Shown here in pieces: positions 26,012 to 35,452 of a stretch of DNA of 64,000 nucleotides; the first letter of the stretch is position 1; every line of letters begins with the position of its first letter. The translations under genes were made by a program, and so were the position numbers. The DNA comes from Alkalilimnicola ehrlichii (GTDB lineage Bacteria; Pseudomonadota; Gammaproteobacteria; Nitrococcales; AK92): positions 146,848 to 210,847 of the forward strand of contig NZ_NFZV01000007.1 of NCBI RefSeq assembly GCF_003399765.1. Reading direction: 5' to 3'. A model generated the notes under the pieces. It searched no databases, was not told the DNA's origin, and was given only the letters and a program-made list of their open reading frames with translations.

Positions 26012-27267
26012 TTAGCAGGTATCCGAGGCCGGCAAACCGGCCTTACCGTGCACAGCCAACGGATCGTGGCCGAGGAAACGCATAATAGGACGCTCCAAGC
26101 GCATCGCATCATGATAGCCGAGCTTGATCAACTCATGGCAAAAGCCCGGCTCGAACAACAAATAACTCATAAGCGTCGACCCTTGCCCCGAGGTCGCTCC
26201 GCTACCGCGCAGAAACATCCTCAAGGTTCGCGGCAAATCCTCCGCGTGCTCCGCGGCGATAACGTCTAGGGGTTGGCTGGGGTAAATCTTTAGAACATCG
26301 ATTTTTCGCAAGCGGTCGGCACCGTCAAACACCTGCCCTGCCGGCATTTGCTCTAACGTGCGGTTAATTCGCTCCAGGCGTTCGACATCGCCTTCCAAAC
26401 TGTCGACAAAGGCGCTATTTAGCACGTGCCCAAGAATATGGGCGACGGACGGATAGCCAGGGTCCGTGTTATCGACCGGCGCCTGCATAATCTCGGCATT
26501 CGCGCTTACGCCAATAACCAGGATACGGTCGGCGCCAAGATGCAAAGCCGGACTTAAGGGAGCCAGCTGGCGCACCGAACCGTCGCCAAAGTACTGGTCG
26601 CCGAGCCGCACGGCCGGGAAAACGGCGGGAATCGCCGCTGATGCAAGCAGGTGCTCTGGCGCCAGCAACGCCGGCACTCCCAACCGACGCGAGCGGCGCC
26701 AAGGGCGAATATCGCCATGCCCCTGGTAAAAGCTCACCGACTCGCCCGTCGTATACCCAGAAGCGGTAATGCTTAAGGCGTGCAAATCGCCGGCATCGAC
26801 AGCAGCTTGTATCCGCCGGAAATGGATGGTCCGTTCAATCAATGCCCGTAGAGGGCTGTTATCAAGCAACGATATCGGAGCCCGCCTGGGCGCCCGGCCG
26901 AGGAATAACGCGCTCATCCACTTCAGCGCGCGGCGGGAAATGACGCCCATCTCGGTGCGATATACCTGCTCGCTGCTCAAATGACGCCATACCGATTCCA
27001 CGCCTAAAACGCCGGCACGAAACCGACCGGCATGCGTTGCCAAGCTGCCGCATTCAAACCGCCGGCGGAAGTACCGCAAATTACCGGAAAAGGGTTATGC
27101 ACATCGCGCGGCAATAGCTCGGCAATCGCTTTCAGCACCCCAACTTGGTAGGCGGCACGGGCCCCACCGCCCGATAAAATAAGCGCCGTTTTCTTCTGCT
27201 GCTCGCCGCTTGCCACAGGCTTTTTCCTCATCACGAGGGAAGTCATTAGTTCAAATGCTTCATTCAT
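26012..27267 (-). CDS. Patatin-like phospholipase (frameshifted)
   Basis: Patatin-fold serine acyl hydrolase of about 418 residues. The oxyanion hole is ALILSGGGARAAYQVGVL, the nucleophile motif is ICGTSAGGLNAA (GxSxG), and the catalytic Asp is in GDGSVRQLAPLSPA (DG). It acts on phospholipid acyl chains, probably at the inner face of the membrane. The frame breaks at 27042-27043, where one more base joins GGLNAAA to LATHAGRFRAGV. The start is uncertain: ATGs at 27267, 27246 and 27231 all lack a clear ribosome site. The C-terminal extension (about 100 aa beyond the patatin fold) is of unknown role. Confidence 0.87.
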
Positions 27268-27380
27268 TAGTGTCTAATATGATTAATTATCTCAATAAGG
27301 AATCTGGTGTCGAGAACGAGTCCTCAAACGACGGCAGCAACCACTATCCGTACCAGGCTCGGCCTCCGAAACCTCCCCGC

Positions 27381-27901
27381 TCACTCAGGGATCACGCCAC
27401 ACGCAATGCGGGTGCCGCCGCCCCCATTCGGCTCGGGGTCGTCGGAGTAATTATCGCCGCCTTCGTACACCACTAAGGATAGCCCCGGAACATCGTCTAG
27501 CGTCAAACGCGGCGCCAACACCGGATCTGTCGCAGACCCATCGGCTCGTACATAAAGAATCGGCAAATTGCCCAAATAGCCGTCACCATACGGTCCCTCA
27601 TGCCGCCCCGTCTCATGCGGATCATAGGGCCCCCGGCCGCCATACCAGCTTTTCCATGTCCTTGGTCTTCACCTGGCTCGCAACGGGGATACTCATGCAA
27701 ATGAAACCCGCGCGCACCTGGCGGCAAGCCTTGCAAATCGGGCGTCAACAATAAGCCGCCCGCGTGGTCCGCTAGTTCGACCGTCCCAATTGCCTGGCCA
27801 ACGCCGTCATCGTCGATGCTATGCATCTCCACAGTGACTGCTTGCGCGTTGTTCCATAGCCCACCGAGCATAAGCCCGAGGGCAATTTTCCAGCACTTCA
27901 T
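27381..27901 (-). CDS. sodC: Periplasmic Cu-Zn superoxide dismutase (frameshifted)
   Basis: Secreted enzyme converting superoxide to oxygen and peroxide. Signal peptide MKCWKIALGLMLGGLWNNAQA; then copper ligands in GFHLHEYPRC, zinc ligands in DPHETGRHEGPYGDGYLGNLP, and the C-terminal GGDNYSDDPEPNGGGGTRIACGVI with the disulfide Cys. Corrected length is 173 residues, the same as E. coli SodC. A base is missing at about 27626-27628, within the codon expected to encode the bridging His (GG-H-YDP). If the loss were real the enzyme would be dead; a sequencing error is likelier given the many others here. Confidence 0.9.
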
Positions 27902-27945
27902 CGGACCACCTGCACAAGGCTTGTATTTGTTAGCGATAAAGCCCT

Positions 27946-28155
27946 TCAGTCATCCAAGGTAAAGCCGATCTTAAGGGTAACTTGCCAGTGCGCGACATCG
28001 CCATCGACGATATGCCCACGGGTTTCCACGACCTCGAACCAGTGCATGTTGTGCAAAGTCTTGGCAGCTTTAGTTACCGCGTTGCGCACGGCATGCTCCA
28101 TGCTCTGCTGCGACGAGCCGGTCAGCTCGATCGACTTATAGACGTGATCGCTCAT
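27946..28155 (-). CDS. Dodecin flavin-binding protein
   Basis: Protein of 69 residues that assembles into hollow dodecamers storing flavin. The sequence [22 protein letters not shown] opens the fold, and [13 protein letters not shown] carries the Trp that stacks on the isoalloxazine ring; [13 protein letters not shown] is the last strand. Length and order are as in bacterial dodecins. It lies 44 nt upstream of sodC on the same strand, perhaps as an oxidative-stress pair. GGGAGCCATC precedes the ATG. Confidence 0.93.
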   Translation of the reverse strand: MSDHVYKSIELTGSSQQSMEHAVRNAVTKAAKTLHNMHWFEVVETRGHIVDGDVAHWQVTLKIGFTLDD

Positions 28156-28467
28156 GATGGCTCCCGTTACTGTCGATGCGGTTCATCCAGGAAATATGGC
28201 CTCCGGCCACGGATGCCAAACGTGAACGAAACACGGCGTTGCACCTCTGACTCAATAGGCGTACCGGTGTTTCCTTTTGGCTATGACGGAACATACAAAT
28301 AAGTACAGGCGAGGGTCGCGAAACTCGCGACGCAGTCAGCGGCAGGACATGGGGCTCGCGGCGGCTGGACGTCTCGGCAAGGAATCATGCCGACCATGCG
28401 CACGGCAGTCGCAACGCGATAGCCGTGCAAGAACGCCCCAACACGAGAGCAATAGGCGGTATCCAGC
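28156..28467. other. Non-coding gap before the double receiver gene
   Basis: 312-nt divergent gap. The only structure I see is a 7-bp hairpin (GTCGCGA, AAC, TCGCGAC) near 28315-28331. No motif matching the FNR boxes of the region, and no gene. Confidence 0.45.
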
Positions 28468-29268
28468 GTGAGTCAAAATCTTTCTCTACACGACTTGTCG
28501 ATCTTGCTAGTCGAGCCCTCATCGACCCAGGCACGCATTATCGTCGAGCATCTGGCCAATGTAGGGCTCAATAAAATCGAAGTGGTCCACAACGGCCGAG
28601 ACGCCCTGACCGAAATGAAACGCCATGTTCCGGACCTGGTGCTCAGCGCTATGTACTTCGAGGACATGACCGGCTCCGACTTGGTAGAGACGATGCGGTC
28701 GGACTCGATGCTTGAGTACACGCCGTTTATTCTGGTTTCCAGCGAAACGCATCCGCACAATCTTGAGCCGATACGGCAAGCCGGTGTCTTGGCGATTCTC
28801 CCCAAGCCGTTCGATCTCGCGGATTTAAAGCGAGCGCTCTATGGAAGTTTAGAATTCCTCGATCCGGAAGCACTGGAAGTCAGCCATATCGATGTCGAGG
28901 ATCTGCGGGTATTAGTCGTCGACGACAGCCGCTTCTCGCAACGGCATATTCAGCACATATTGCATCAACTCGGTATTGAGCACATCAGCTTAGCGCCGAA
29001 CGGCCGGGAAGCGGCGGAATTGATCCGCGACGAGCGGTTCGATTTGGTGGTAACGGACTACAACATGCCCGAAATGGACGGCCAGCAACTAGTCTCCTAC
29101 ATCCGCAACCTTAGCGACCAACCCGAGCTACCCGTCCTGATGGTAACCTGCGAGCGAGACGACTCCCGCTTGGCTTCGGTAAGGCAAGCCGGCGTCTCGG
29201 CACTGTGCGATAAGCCGTTCGACGTTGCCAACATACGCGAGATTGCACGCAACCTGCTGACACTGTAA
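28468..29268 (+). CDS. Tandem receiver-domain protein with a degenerate first receiver
   Basis: Protein of 266 residues made of two CheY-like receivers without an output domain. The first (about 10-125) keeps LLVEPSSTQARI and LPKPFDLADL but has Ser (LVLSAMYFEDMTG) where the phosphorylated Asp belongs. The second (about 145-265) is complete: VVDDSRFSQ, VVTDYNMPEMDG and CDKPFD. Such proteins act by protein contact, for example in chemotaxis-like or c-di-GMP circuits; no partner kinase is adjacent. Translation begins at GTG 28468 with no strong ribosome site (GGCGGT upstream). Confidence 0.85.
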   Translation: MSQNLSLHDLSILLVEPSSTQARIIVEHLANVGLNKIEVVHNGRDALTEMKRHVPDLVLSAMYFEDMTGSDLVETMRSDSMLEYTPFILVSSETHPHNLEPIRQAGVLAILPKPFDLADLKRALYGSLEFLDPEALEVSHIDVEDLRVLVVDDSRFSQRHIQHILHQLGIEHISLAPNGREAAELIRDERFDLVVTDYNMPEMDGQQLVSYIRNLSDQPELPVLMVTCERDDSRLASVRQAGVSALCDKPFDVANIREIARNLLTL

Positions 29269-29295
29269 CCGAGGAAACGCCAAAGCCGGATCGAT

Positions 29296-30290
29296 TCAGG
29301 CAGCCGTTCGCAACGCCTCTTGCAAGATGGCACCGATAGCCTTCCAATCTTGCGGCACATCGGCAATTGCCTCGATCCGGCTTTCACCGCGATAGATACT
29401 CGATTCGACACTGAGTCTGCCGCCAACTGTCTGCACGGCCAAGGCCTCGCCGCCCAATTGAAATACGCCCTTTAAACGCGCCATGTGCTTATGCGCCGCC
29501 AAGCCGGCCACTAAGCGGTCGGCCACGAACACATCACTGGGGTGAAAAATCCAGCCACAGGCATACATCCCCTGCCCCGAGCTTTCCCTCATAACCGGTC
29601 GCCCAGGTTGCGGCTGCGTCTGGTCGAAGCCTGCCGTTACCGCCAACGCGTTCTCGCCCTCATGCGCATGGTCCGGATGCATCGGTAGCGGTTTATCGAG
29701 AGACATCCCGTCCAACCAAGCAAAGGGCAAGGCACCGTGTTCGATCTCCGCGGTACGCATCGCGCCCCGTTCGGCCGCAAAAGCATAAAAATCCGCCTTT
29801 TCCTCAGCGGTAAGAACATCGCCTTTGCTCGCCACCAGCAAATCCGCCATGGCCACCTGATCGCGCAACAGCGGGGAATGTCTAAACTTGGGCTCGGCAA
29901 GCCGTCGGGGATCGACAAGGCATAAGGTCTGACGCAACTCGACGGCAGCACTCAGCTCATTTTGAGCACCGTAACAACCCGCGCCGGATGCCCCAAGCCG
30001 CTCGGCTCGATGAGCAAACGATCCGGTTTTACCTTACGCAGAATATCGGTTAATGCGACCCGGAGCGGCACGCCTAAGGTACAGCAGAGGCAGCCACCGG
30101 CAAGTTCGCGCACGACAACGCCATCGATCTGTGGGAGTAGTGCCTGGTCAACCGAAACCGCCCCGAATTCATTAACCAGAACGGCCCAACGTTCGCCTTC
30201 TGGACGATGCTCCAGCAGATGGGAAATAGCGGTAGTTTTGCCGGCGCCAAGCGGCCCGGTTATCAGATTGGTAGGCACCCGATGCGGCAT
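29296..30290 (-). CDS. COG0523 (CobW/YjiA-type) metal-handling GTPase (frameshifted)
   Basis: G3E-family GTPase of about 331 residues involved in metal transfer or homeostasis. P-loop LITGPLGAGKTTAISHLL, the metal site GGCLCCT (CxCC), and LIEPSGLGHP in the GTPase half; the C-terminal CobW_C half has GMYACGWIFHPSDVF and LARLKGVF-like MARLKGVFQL. The frame breaks at the T-run 29960-29963 (A-run in the coding strand); adding one base continues VVTVLKNELSAAVELRQ. The ATG 30290 follows AAGGAG. It could serve zinc or cobalt; which metal cannot be told. Confidence 0.87.
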
Positions 30291-30476
30291 ATGCACTCCT
30301 TGCAAAGAATGGGAGCAGCCTAAACTCGAACCTCGTTCGGATAACTTCAAGCGCCTGAATAATAAGGCCAGACTCACGTAGAAGCAACGAGCCCCTAACG
30401 GGCGGCCGATCACCGCCCCTATCGTTTATCGCTCGCTGCCGTATCGGCGCGTAGCGCTGCGGCGTCGGCCGCACAC

Positions 30477-30500
30477 AAAAAAGCCGGCGCAAAGGCCGGC
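30477..30500 (-). terminator. Rho-independent terminator of the lipoprotein gene
   Basis: On the minus strand a GCCGGC stem, six-base loop and second GCCGGC are followed by six T, 22 nt after the lipoprotein stop codon. This is a classic intrinsic terminator. Confidence 0.85.
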
Positions 30501-30521
30501 CAGATGCTCAACCGCGCCGGT

Positions 30522-30734
30522 TTACATACCGCCGCCGTCCTCGTCCTGCGCCGGAGCGCCGAAGCCGTCGTCCTGCTGCGGAGCGCCGAAGCCTTCATCC
30601 TGTTGCGGCGCACCCTGGCCAGCCGGCGGCTGTTCAAAGTCGCCCATCCCGTCCTGACCGCCGGACTCGCAACCGGCGAGCGCGAACAGACCGAGAACGA
30701 AAGCGAACAATGCTGCTACGGATACCTTACGCAT
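30522..30734 (-). CDS. Small repeat-containing lipoprotein
   Basis: Protein of 70 residues with a lipoprotein signal (MRKVSVAALFAFVLGLFALAGC, lipobox L-A-G-C). The mature part of about 50 residues is acidic and low in complexity, with three GFGAPQQDE-like repeats and a Gly-rich end. No homologous family recognised; related short tails occur in many proteobacterial lipoproteins. AGGAGGCTCAGC precedes the ATG, and a good terminator follows, so it is very likely expressed. It is the last gene before the apparent breakpoint at 30.9 kb. Confidence 0.75.
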   Translation of the reverse strand: MRKVSVAALFAFVLGLFALAGCESGGQDGMGDFEQPPAGQGAPQQDEGFGAPQQDDGFGAPAQDEDGGGM

Positions 30735-30914
30735 GATAATGCTGAGCCTCCTTAGAGTGGCCTTTTGTGAATTGTCATCCCGTGTATAGCAGGCACCGTG
30801 CCAAGTGCACGCCGATCGTGAGCAACTCGCTGGAGAGCCTTTGCTGACGCAACTTTCAGCGCAGGCGCCGCTGCGATGAGACTCGATTAGCGAGTAGTTA
30901 AACCGAAAGTTACG

Positions 30915-31565
30915 GTGTTCATACTTGACTCATGCCCGGGCGGGAGTCCGGTTCAGGCTGGGCGTATCAACGACGAAATCGTTCGTCTGCGCGGCCAATA
31001 TCCCGATATTCCGGTGTACGCGGTTGTTGAGGATATGTGTGCCTCGGGAGCGTATTACATAGCGGTGGCAGCCGAGCAGATTTATGTCGATAAAGCCAGT
31101 ATGGTGGGTTCTATCGGTGCCGTGATGAGCACGTTCGGTTTTACCGAGGCGCTGGATAAACTGGGGGTCGAGCGGCGTTTATATACCGCTGGAGAGCAGA
31201 AGGGGTTTCTCGACCCCTTTTTGCCCGCCTCCGAGCAGGATGAGCGGCATGTCCAGTCGATGCTCGATGAAATTTACTTGCAGTTTGTCGACGTGGTTCG
31301 CGACGGGCGTGGGGATCGCTTGCCGGAAGATGCCGACGTGTTCAATGGTCTTATTTGGACTGGCGAGCGCAGTATCGAGTTGGGCTTGGCCGATGAACTC
31401 GGTAGTACGGAATTCGTTGCTCGGGAAGTCATTGGTGCGCCGGAGCTGGTCGATTATACGCCTCGATTGGATTTCTTTTCGCAGTTTGCTGAGCGGATAG
31501 GGGCGTCCGCGGGCGCGCGTATAGCGGCTTTCCTCGGCGGTGAGGGCGTATCGCCTAGTTTTTGA
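30915..31565 (+). CDS. sppA: Signal peptide peptidase SppA (S49), 5' end missing
   Basis: C-terminal two thirds of a short-form S49 protease: SCPGGSPVQAGRINDEI (normally NSPGGSPVQAG), then the catalytic region DMCASGAYYIAVAA with the nucleophile Ser, the SIGAVMSTFGF segment, and LADELGS near the end. About 100 N-terminal residues, including the membrane anchor and first strands, are absent. Similarity stops at about 30930. The upstream frame is open only to a TAG at 30888 and looks unlike SppA. The position before maf-yceD-rpmF is the usual one for sppA. I read it as a gene cut by an inversion or assembly join; a GTG at 30915 is only the nominal start. Confidence 0.8.
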   Translation: MFILDSCPGGSPVQAGRINDEIVRLRGQYPDIPVYAVVEDMCASGAYYIAVAAEQIYVDKASMVGSIGAVMSTFGFTEALDKLGVERRLYTAGEQKGFLDPFLPASEQDERHVQSMLDEIYLQFVDVVRDGRGDRLPEDADVFNGLIWTGERSIELGLADELGSTEFVAREVIGAPELVDYTPRLDFFSQFAERIGASAGARIAAFLGGEGVSPSF

Positions 31566-31577
31566 GCCGGCCTTGTT

Positions 31578-31606
31578 GGCGGGAGGTGCTGTGCAGACGT
31601 CCCGCC
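31578..31606. terminator. Possible terminator between sppA and maf
   Basis: GGCGGGA and TCCCGCC form a 7-bp stem with a 15-base loop in the 90-nt gap between the convergent sppA and maf. GCCTTATTTC follows. A modest candidate. Confidence 0.4.
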
Positions 31607-31655
31607 GCCTTATTTCGACGGCGTTGCTAACCGTTGAGTCCGTGGAGGGGGAGGG

Positions 31656-32228
31656 TTAGGGGATAGTCACGCCTTCTTGCGCCAACATCGAGACGAGCTG
31701 GATTAAAGGTAGCCCGATAAGGCTATTGGGGTCGTTGCCCTCCAAGCGCTCGAACAGTGCGATCCCAAGCCCCTCTGCTTTGAAGCTTCCTGCGCATTGG
31801 TAGGGCTGTTCGTTACTGAGGTAACGCTCTATCTGCTCGTCGCTTAAGTCTCTAAAGTGGACAGCATAGCGCTCGGTAGCGGTTTGTATACGGCCGGTGG
31901 CGCTGTTGAGTAGGCTAAGTCCGGTAAAGAAAACAACCTTGCGGCCGGATGCTTTGCGTAGCTGTTCTCTGGCGCGCGAGTGATCTCCGGGCTTGCCGAG
32001 CACCTCGTCGTCGAGGGTGGCGGCTTGATCGGACCCGATGATCAGATGTTGCGGGTAACGGCTTGCCACCGCCTGGGCTTTTTCGCGGGAAAGGCGAGCG
32101 ACGTATTCGGCGGGCGCTTCGTTGTCCAGGCGCGTCTCGTCAATATCCGGCGAACATACTTCATAGCCAACGGCGAGCCGATCGAGTAACGCACGGCGAT
32201 AGGGTGAGCTTGATGCTAATACCAGCAT
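31656..32228 (-). CDS. Maf-family nucleotide pyrophosphatase, YceF type
   Basis: Maf protein of 190 residues hydrolysing non-canonical nucleoside triphosphates; the YceF branch prefers 7-methyl-GTP. Motifs are LASSSPYRRALL at the start, DIDETR, SREKA, LIIGSDQAATLD (catalytic Asp) and CAGSFKAEGLGIALFERLEG near the end, following E. coli YceF closely. The ATG at 32228 is separated by 203 nt from the divergent yceD. The typical sppA-maf-yceD order is seen. Confidence 0.92.
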   Translation of the reverse strand: MLVLASSSPYRRALLDRLAVGYEVCSPDIDETRLDNEAPAEYVARLSREKAQAVASRYPQHLIIGSDQAATLDDEVLGKPGDHSRAREQLRKASGRKVVFFTGLSLLNSATGRIQTATERYAVHFRDLSDEQIERYLSNEQPYQCAGSFKAEGLGIALFERLEGNDPNSLIGLPLIQLVSMLAQEGVTIP

Positions 32229-32393
32229 GAGCGGATCTCCTTGTCTTTTCGATCTTGTGGCGGCGCCGGGGTGAGGGCTGTGCGCGCTTGGCGCGTTGCC
32301 CTTCCTGGGCGAGAAGGGCTTGGCGCGTAGCGCAACTTATGCAGTGTTCCCTTTATGGTCAAGGAAAATGTGAACGCTTTGGTGCAGCGCGTT

Positions 32394-32422
32394 TTGACAG
32401 GCCTTCCCCGCACGGTTAATAT
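32394..32422 (+). promoter_or_regulatory. Sigma-70 promoter placed almost at the yceD start codon
   Basis: TTGACA (32394-32399), a 17-nt spacer and TAATAT (32417-32422). The start of transcription would be at about 32429, three bases before the yceD ATG at 32432, and no ribosome site precedes that ATG. This suggests a leaderless or nearly leaderless mRNA for yceD-rpmF. Confidence 0.65.
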
Positions 32423-32431
32423 TCGCGCCTT

Positions 32432-32968
32432 ATGTTGGCTACGCCGCTTCCAGAATATCTCGATCCGCTGCGTCTGGCGGATAAAAACGCCGAGCTGAAA
32501 GGAGTGCTTCCTTTACGGCTTCTGAGGCGTTTGTGCGACAGCCTAGCCTCTGATGTAGGGGAAGCTGAAGTTGTGCTGCGCTTTGGGCGCGACCAAGGCG
32601 GTCGCCCTATCGTCGAGGGGCGTGTGCGGGCCAAAGTCGAGCGTATTTGCCAACGCTGCCTTGAGGCATGCGAGGAGTCCATCGACACCCAACTGTTGTT
32701 GGGGATCGTTGGTTCCGAGGCGGAGGCGGAGTTGTTGCCTTCGGAGTACGATCCTTGGTTGGTAAGCGACCGAGAGCGGACTTCGACGTTGATCGAAGAT
32801 GAACTGATTCTCGCTTTGCCCTTGCTGGCATTGCATGACAAAGAGATTGATTGTATACCGCAGGAGGCGCTTAGCGCCGGCAACGGTAGCATAGCCGAGA
32901 CGGCGCAAAAGCGGGAAAACCCGTTTGCCGCACTCGCCGATTTAAAGAACCGAAACCATCAAGACTAG
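32432..32968 (+). CDS. yceD: YceD (DUF177) 23S rRNA accumulation protein
   Basis: Protein of 178 residues required for normal 23S rRNA levels in E. coli and encoded ahead of rpmF in most bacteria. The N-terminus [19 protein letters not shown] aligns with YceD, the family cysteines lie in [14 protein letters not shown], and [16 protein letters not shown] is the characteristic C-terminal stretch, with [13 protein letters not shown] at the end. The start at 32432 agrees with family alignment even though it has no Shine-Dalgarno sequence. Confidence 0.92.
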   Translation: MLATPLPEYLDPLRLADKNAELKGVLPLRLLRRLCDSLASDVGEAEVVLRFGRDQGGRPIVEGRVRAKVERICQRCLEACEESIDTQLLLGIVGSEAEAELLPSEYDPWLVSDRERTSTLIEDELILALPLLALHDKEIDCIPQEALSAGNGSIAETAQKRENPFAALADLKNRNHQD

Positions 32969-32985
32969 CATTAGGAGACTGCGCT

Positions 32986-33165
32986 ATGGCCGTTCAGCAA
33001 AACCGCAAGACTCCGTCCAAGCGTGGCATGCGGCGTTCCCATGATGCCCTCGAGGCGTCTACGCTGTCTGTTGAGCCGACGACGGGTGAAACTCACCGCC
33101 GCCATCACATCAGCCCGGATGGATACTACCGCGGGCGGAAAGTCCTGCCTGGAAAAGGCGAGTAA
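32986..33165 (+). CDS. rpmF: Ribosomal protein bL32
   Basis: Protein of 59 residues, [20 protein letters not shown] at the start and the conserved [15 protein letters not shown] at the end. It belongs to the 50S subunit. The zinc-binding cysteines of some bL32 proteins are absent, as is usual in gammaproteobacteria. TTAGGAGA precedes the ATG. It lies 17 nt after yceD and 97 nt before plsX, the standard gammaproteobacterial order. Confidence 0.96.
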   Translation: MAVQQNRKTPSKRGMRRSHDALEASTLSVEPTTGETHRRHHISPDGYYRGRKVLPGKGE

Positions 33166-33262
33166 GCCATTCGAATACCGCCGCCATTGCCCGCCTATGA
33201 CAGAGGGTGGCAATGGCGGAGTCCGGTCCACTTCCTAAATTTGTAACGGCCGCCTGTCAAAT

Positions 33263-34290
33263 ATGCCAAACGCAGCGACTATCGCCCTCGATGCAATGGG
33301 GGGCGACCACGGGCCCGATGTGGTTGTGCCCGCAGCTCTGGCCGTGTTGGAGCGCGACCGTCGGGTTAAACTGGTGCTCGTCGGTGACGAGGCTGTGCTC
33401 GGGCCAATGCTCGAACGGCACGGTACCAGCCAAAACGCACGACTGCGTATCCATCACGCATCTCAACAGGTGGGCATGGACGAGCCTCCTTCCCAAGCGC
33501 TCCGATTGAAGAAGGACTCTTCGATGCGGGTTGCTATTAACCTTGTTAAGGCCGAACAGGCGGATGCCGCAGTCAGCGCGGGTAATACCGGTGCGCTGAT
33601 GGCAACGGCGCGTTATGTCCTGAAAACGTTGCCTGGTATTGATCGGCCTGCAATTATCACGACCATTCCAAGCGTCAACGGTTATACCCGTATGCTGGAT
33701 TTGGGTGCTAACGTGGATTCAAGCGCAGAGCATCTATTCCAATTCGCGGTTATGGGGTCTGTGTTGACGGAGGCGATCGATGGCCTGCAAAACCCCGTGT
33801 CGGGCTTTTGAATATCGGCGAGGAAGAAATTAAAGGCAACGATCAGGTCAAACAAGCCGCACAAATGTTGGCGAATAGTGACCTAAATTACATTGGCTAT
33901 GTCGAAGGAGATGCTATCTTTCGGGGGGTAGCCGATGTGGTCGTTTGTGATGGCTTTGTCGGCAACGTCGCGTTAAAGACTACCGAAGGCGTTGCTTCGA
34001 TTATCGCGCAGTTTTTGCGAGAAGAGTTTAGGCGTAATCTGTTCACGCGTTTGGCGGGTCTTGTAGCGCTTCCGGTGTTGCGTCGATTGAGACAACGGAT
34101 CGATCCGCGCCAGTACAATGGTGCTAGCCTTTTAGGTTTGCGCGGTATTGTTCTTAAAAGTCACGGCGGAGCGGATGTGATAGCCTTCCAGCGTGCCATC
34201 GAAATGGCCGTGCTGGAAGTTGAAAAGGCAGTGCCGAGTTTGATCGATCAAAAACTCGACTCCCTGTTATCCAAAGGGCGCGCCTCATGA
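33263..34290 (+). CDS. plsX: Phosphate acyltransferase PlsX (frameshifted)
   Basis: Makes acyl-phosphate from acyl-ACP for phospholipid synthesis. The N-terminus [20 protein letters not shown] and [13 protein letters not shown] are typical; later, [18 protein letters not shown] and [19 protein letters not shown] mark the C-terminal half. The frame breaks in the A-run 33789-33792; one more A gives [20 protein letters not shown]. Corrected length is about 342 residues. As an essential gene it is very unlikely to be truly broken. Its stop overlaps the fabH start region (ATGATG). Confidence 0.95.
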
Positions 34291-35263
34291 TGTATGGCAG
34301 AATTACGGGAACCGGAAGTTATCTTCCGGAGCGGGTCCTGACAAACCAGGATTTGGAAAAATCGTTAATACTTCTGATCAATGGATCCGCGAGCGGTCCG
34401 GGATTCAGGAACGTCGAATTGCAGCTGAGGGCGAGACATGCGGCGATCTTGCTGCAATGGCTGCCGAGCGGGCGATAGCGAGTGCCGGCATCGATCCGGC
34501 TGAGATCGACCTATTGGTTCTGGCTACTAGTACGCCCGATGCAGCGCTGCCAAGTACCGCTTGCTTGATCCAACGGCGAATCGGTATGCGAGCGGGTAGT
34601 TGTGCCTTCGACGTTTCGGCAGCGTGCTCTGGCTTTGTGTATGCATTGAGCATCGCCGATCAGTTTCTTCGTAGCGGTGCCGCTAAGCGTGCTTTAGTGG
34701 TCGGTGCGGAAACGATGTCGCGGGTTCTTAACTGGAAGGACCGTACAACCTGCGTGCTGTTCGGCGACGGAGCCGGGGCTGTCGTGTTGGAGGCGGGCGA
34801 GGAGCCGGGCATTATCAATACCCATCTGCATGCCGATGGCGAATATTCTCGCTTGCTGCATACGGAATGGGGAACGTCGCATGGCATCGAGAAACTCATC
34901 GCGGCGCCGGAGTTGGCGGCTATTAGCATGAATGGAAGCGAGGTGTTCAAAGTGGCGGTGCGTACGCTTGGGCGCATTGTCAACGAGACGCTGGCGGCAA
35001 ACGATCTGGACAAGAACGATATCGACTGGCTAATTCCTCATCAGGCCAATATTCGCATTATCGGCGCCACGGCAAAGATGCTGGACATGCCGATGGAAAA
35101 GGTCGTCGTGACCTTGCAGAAGCAAGGTAATACGTCGGCTGCCTCCATCCCTCTGGCGCTTGATACAGCAGTGCGAGACGGTCGAGTCAAGGCAGGCGAT
35201 TTGTTGCTCATGGAAGCATTCGGAGGGGGCTTTACCTGGGGGTCGGCACTGGTACGCTTCTGA
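34290..35263 (+). CDS. fabH: Beta-ketoacyl-ACP synthase III FabH (frameshifted)
   Basis: Condenses acetyl-CoA with malonyl-ACP to start fatty-acid synthesis. The catalytic triad is visible: Cys in DVSAACSGFVYA, His in LIPHQANIRI and Asn in KQGNTSAAS; the end FGGGFTWGSALVRF is identical in style to E. coli FabH. The frame breaks in the A-run 34357-34361; adding one A gives DLEKIVNTSDQWIRERSGI. Corrected length is about 324 residues. ATG codons at 34287 and 34290 overlap the plsX stop; the second fits the family N-terminus [13 protein letters not shown] better. Confidence 0.95.
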
Positions 35264-35452
35264 GCGTACTGCGTGCGGAGAAAATTGCGCGTAGGCCGCA
35301 AGGCCTTGCAGCAATTGCTTTCGCTCAGGATAAGCAATCGGATACATATTTGCTCTCTGGCCTATTTTTACGCCGGAGGCTCGCCTCATTATACGAACAC
35401 GCGACCAATGGTCGACGAAGAGGCGTATCTTCAGGTGGAGAAGGTTTGATCG

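Noticed and set aside
30850..30950. Replication origin, suggested by the skew change from C-rich to G-rich
   Set aside because: No dnaA, gyrB or cluster of DnaA boxes lies here; the cut sppA is better explained by a rearrangement or join. The only perfect DnaA box noticed, at 25702, sits in the nrdJ promoter.
31656..32228. Septum-site Maf inhibitor of the dTTP/UTP type
   Set aside because: The motifs follow the YceF branch (7-methyl-GTP preferring) rather than the YhdE type.
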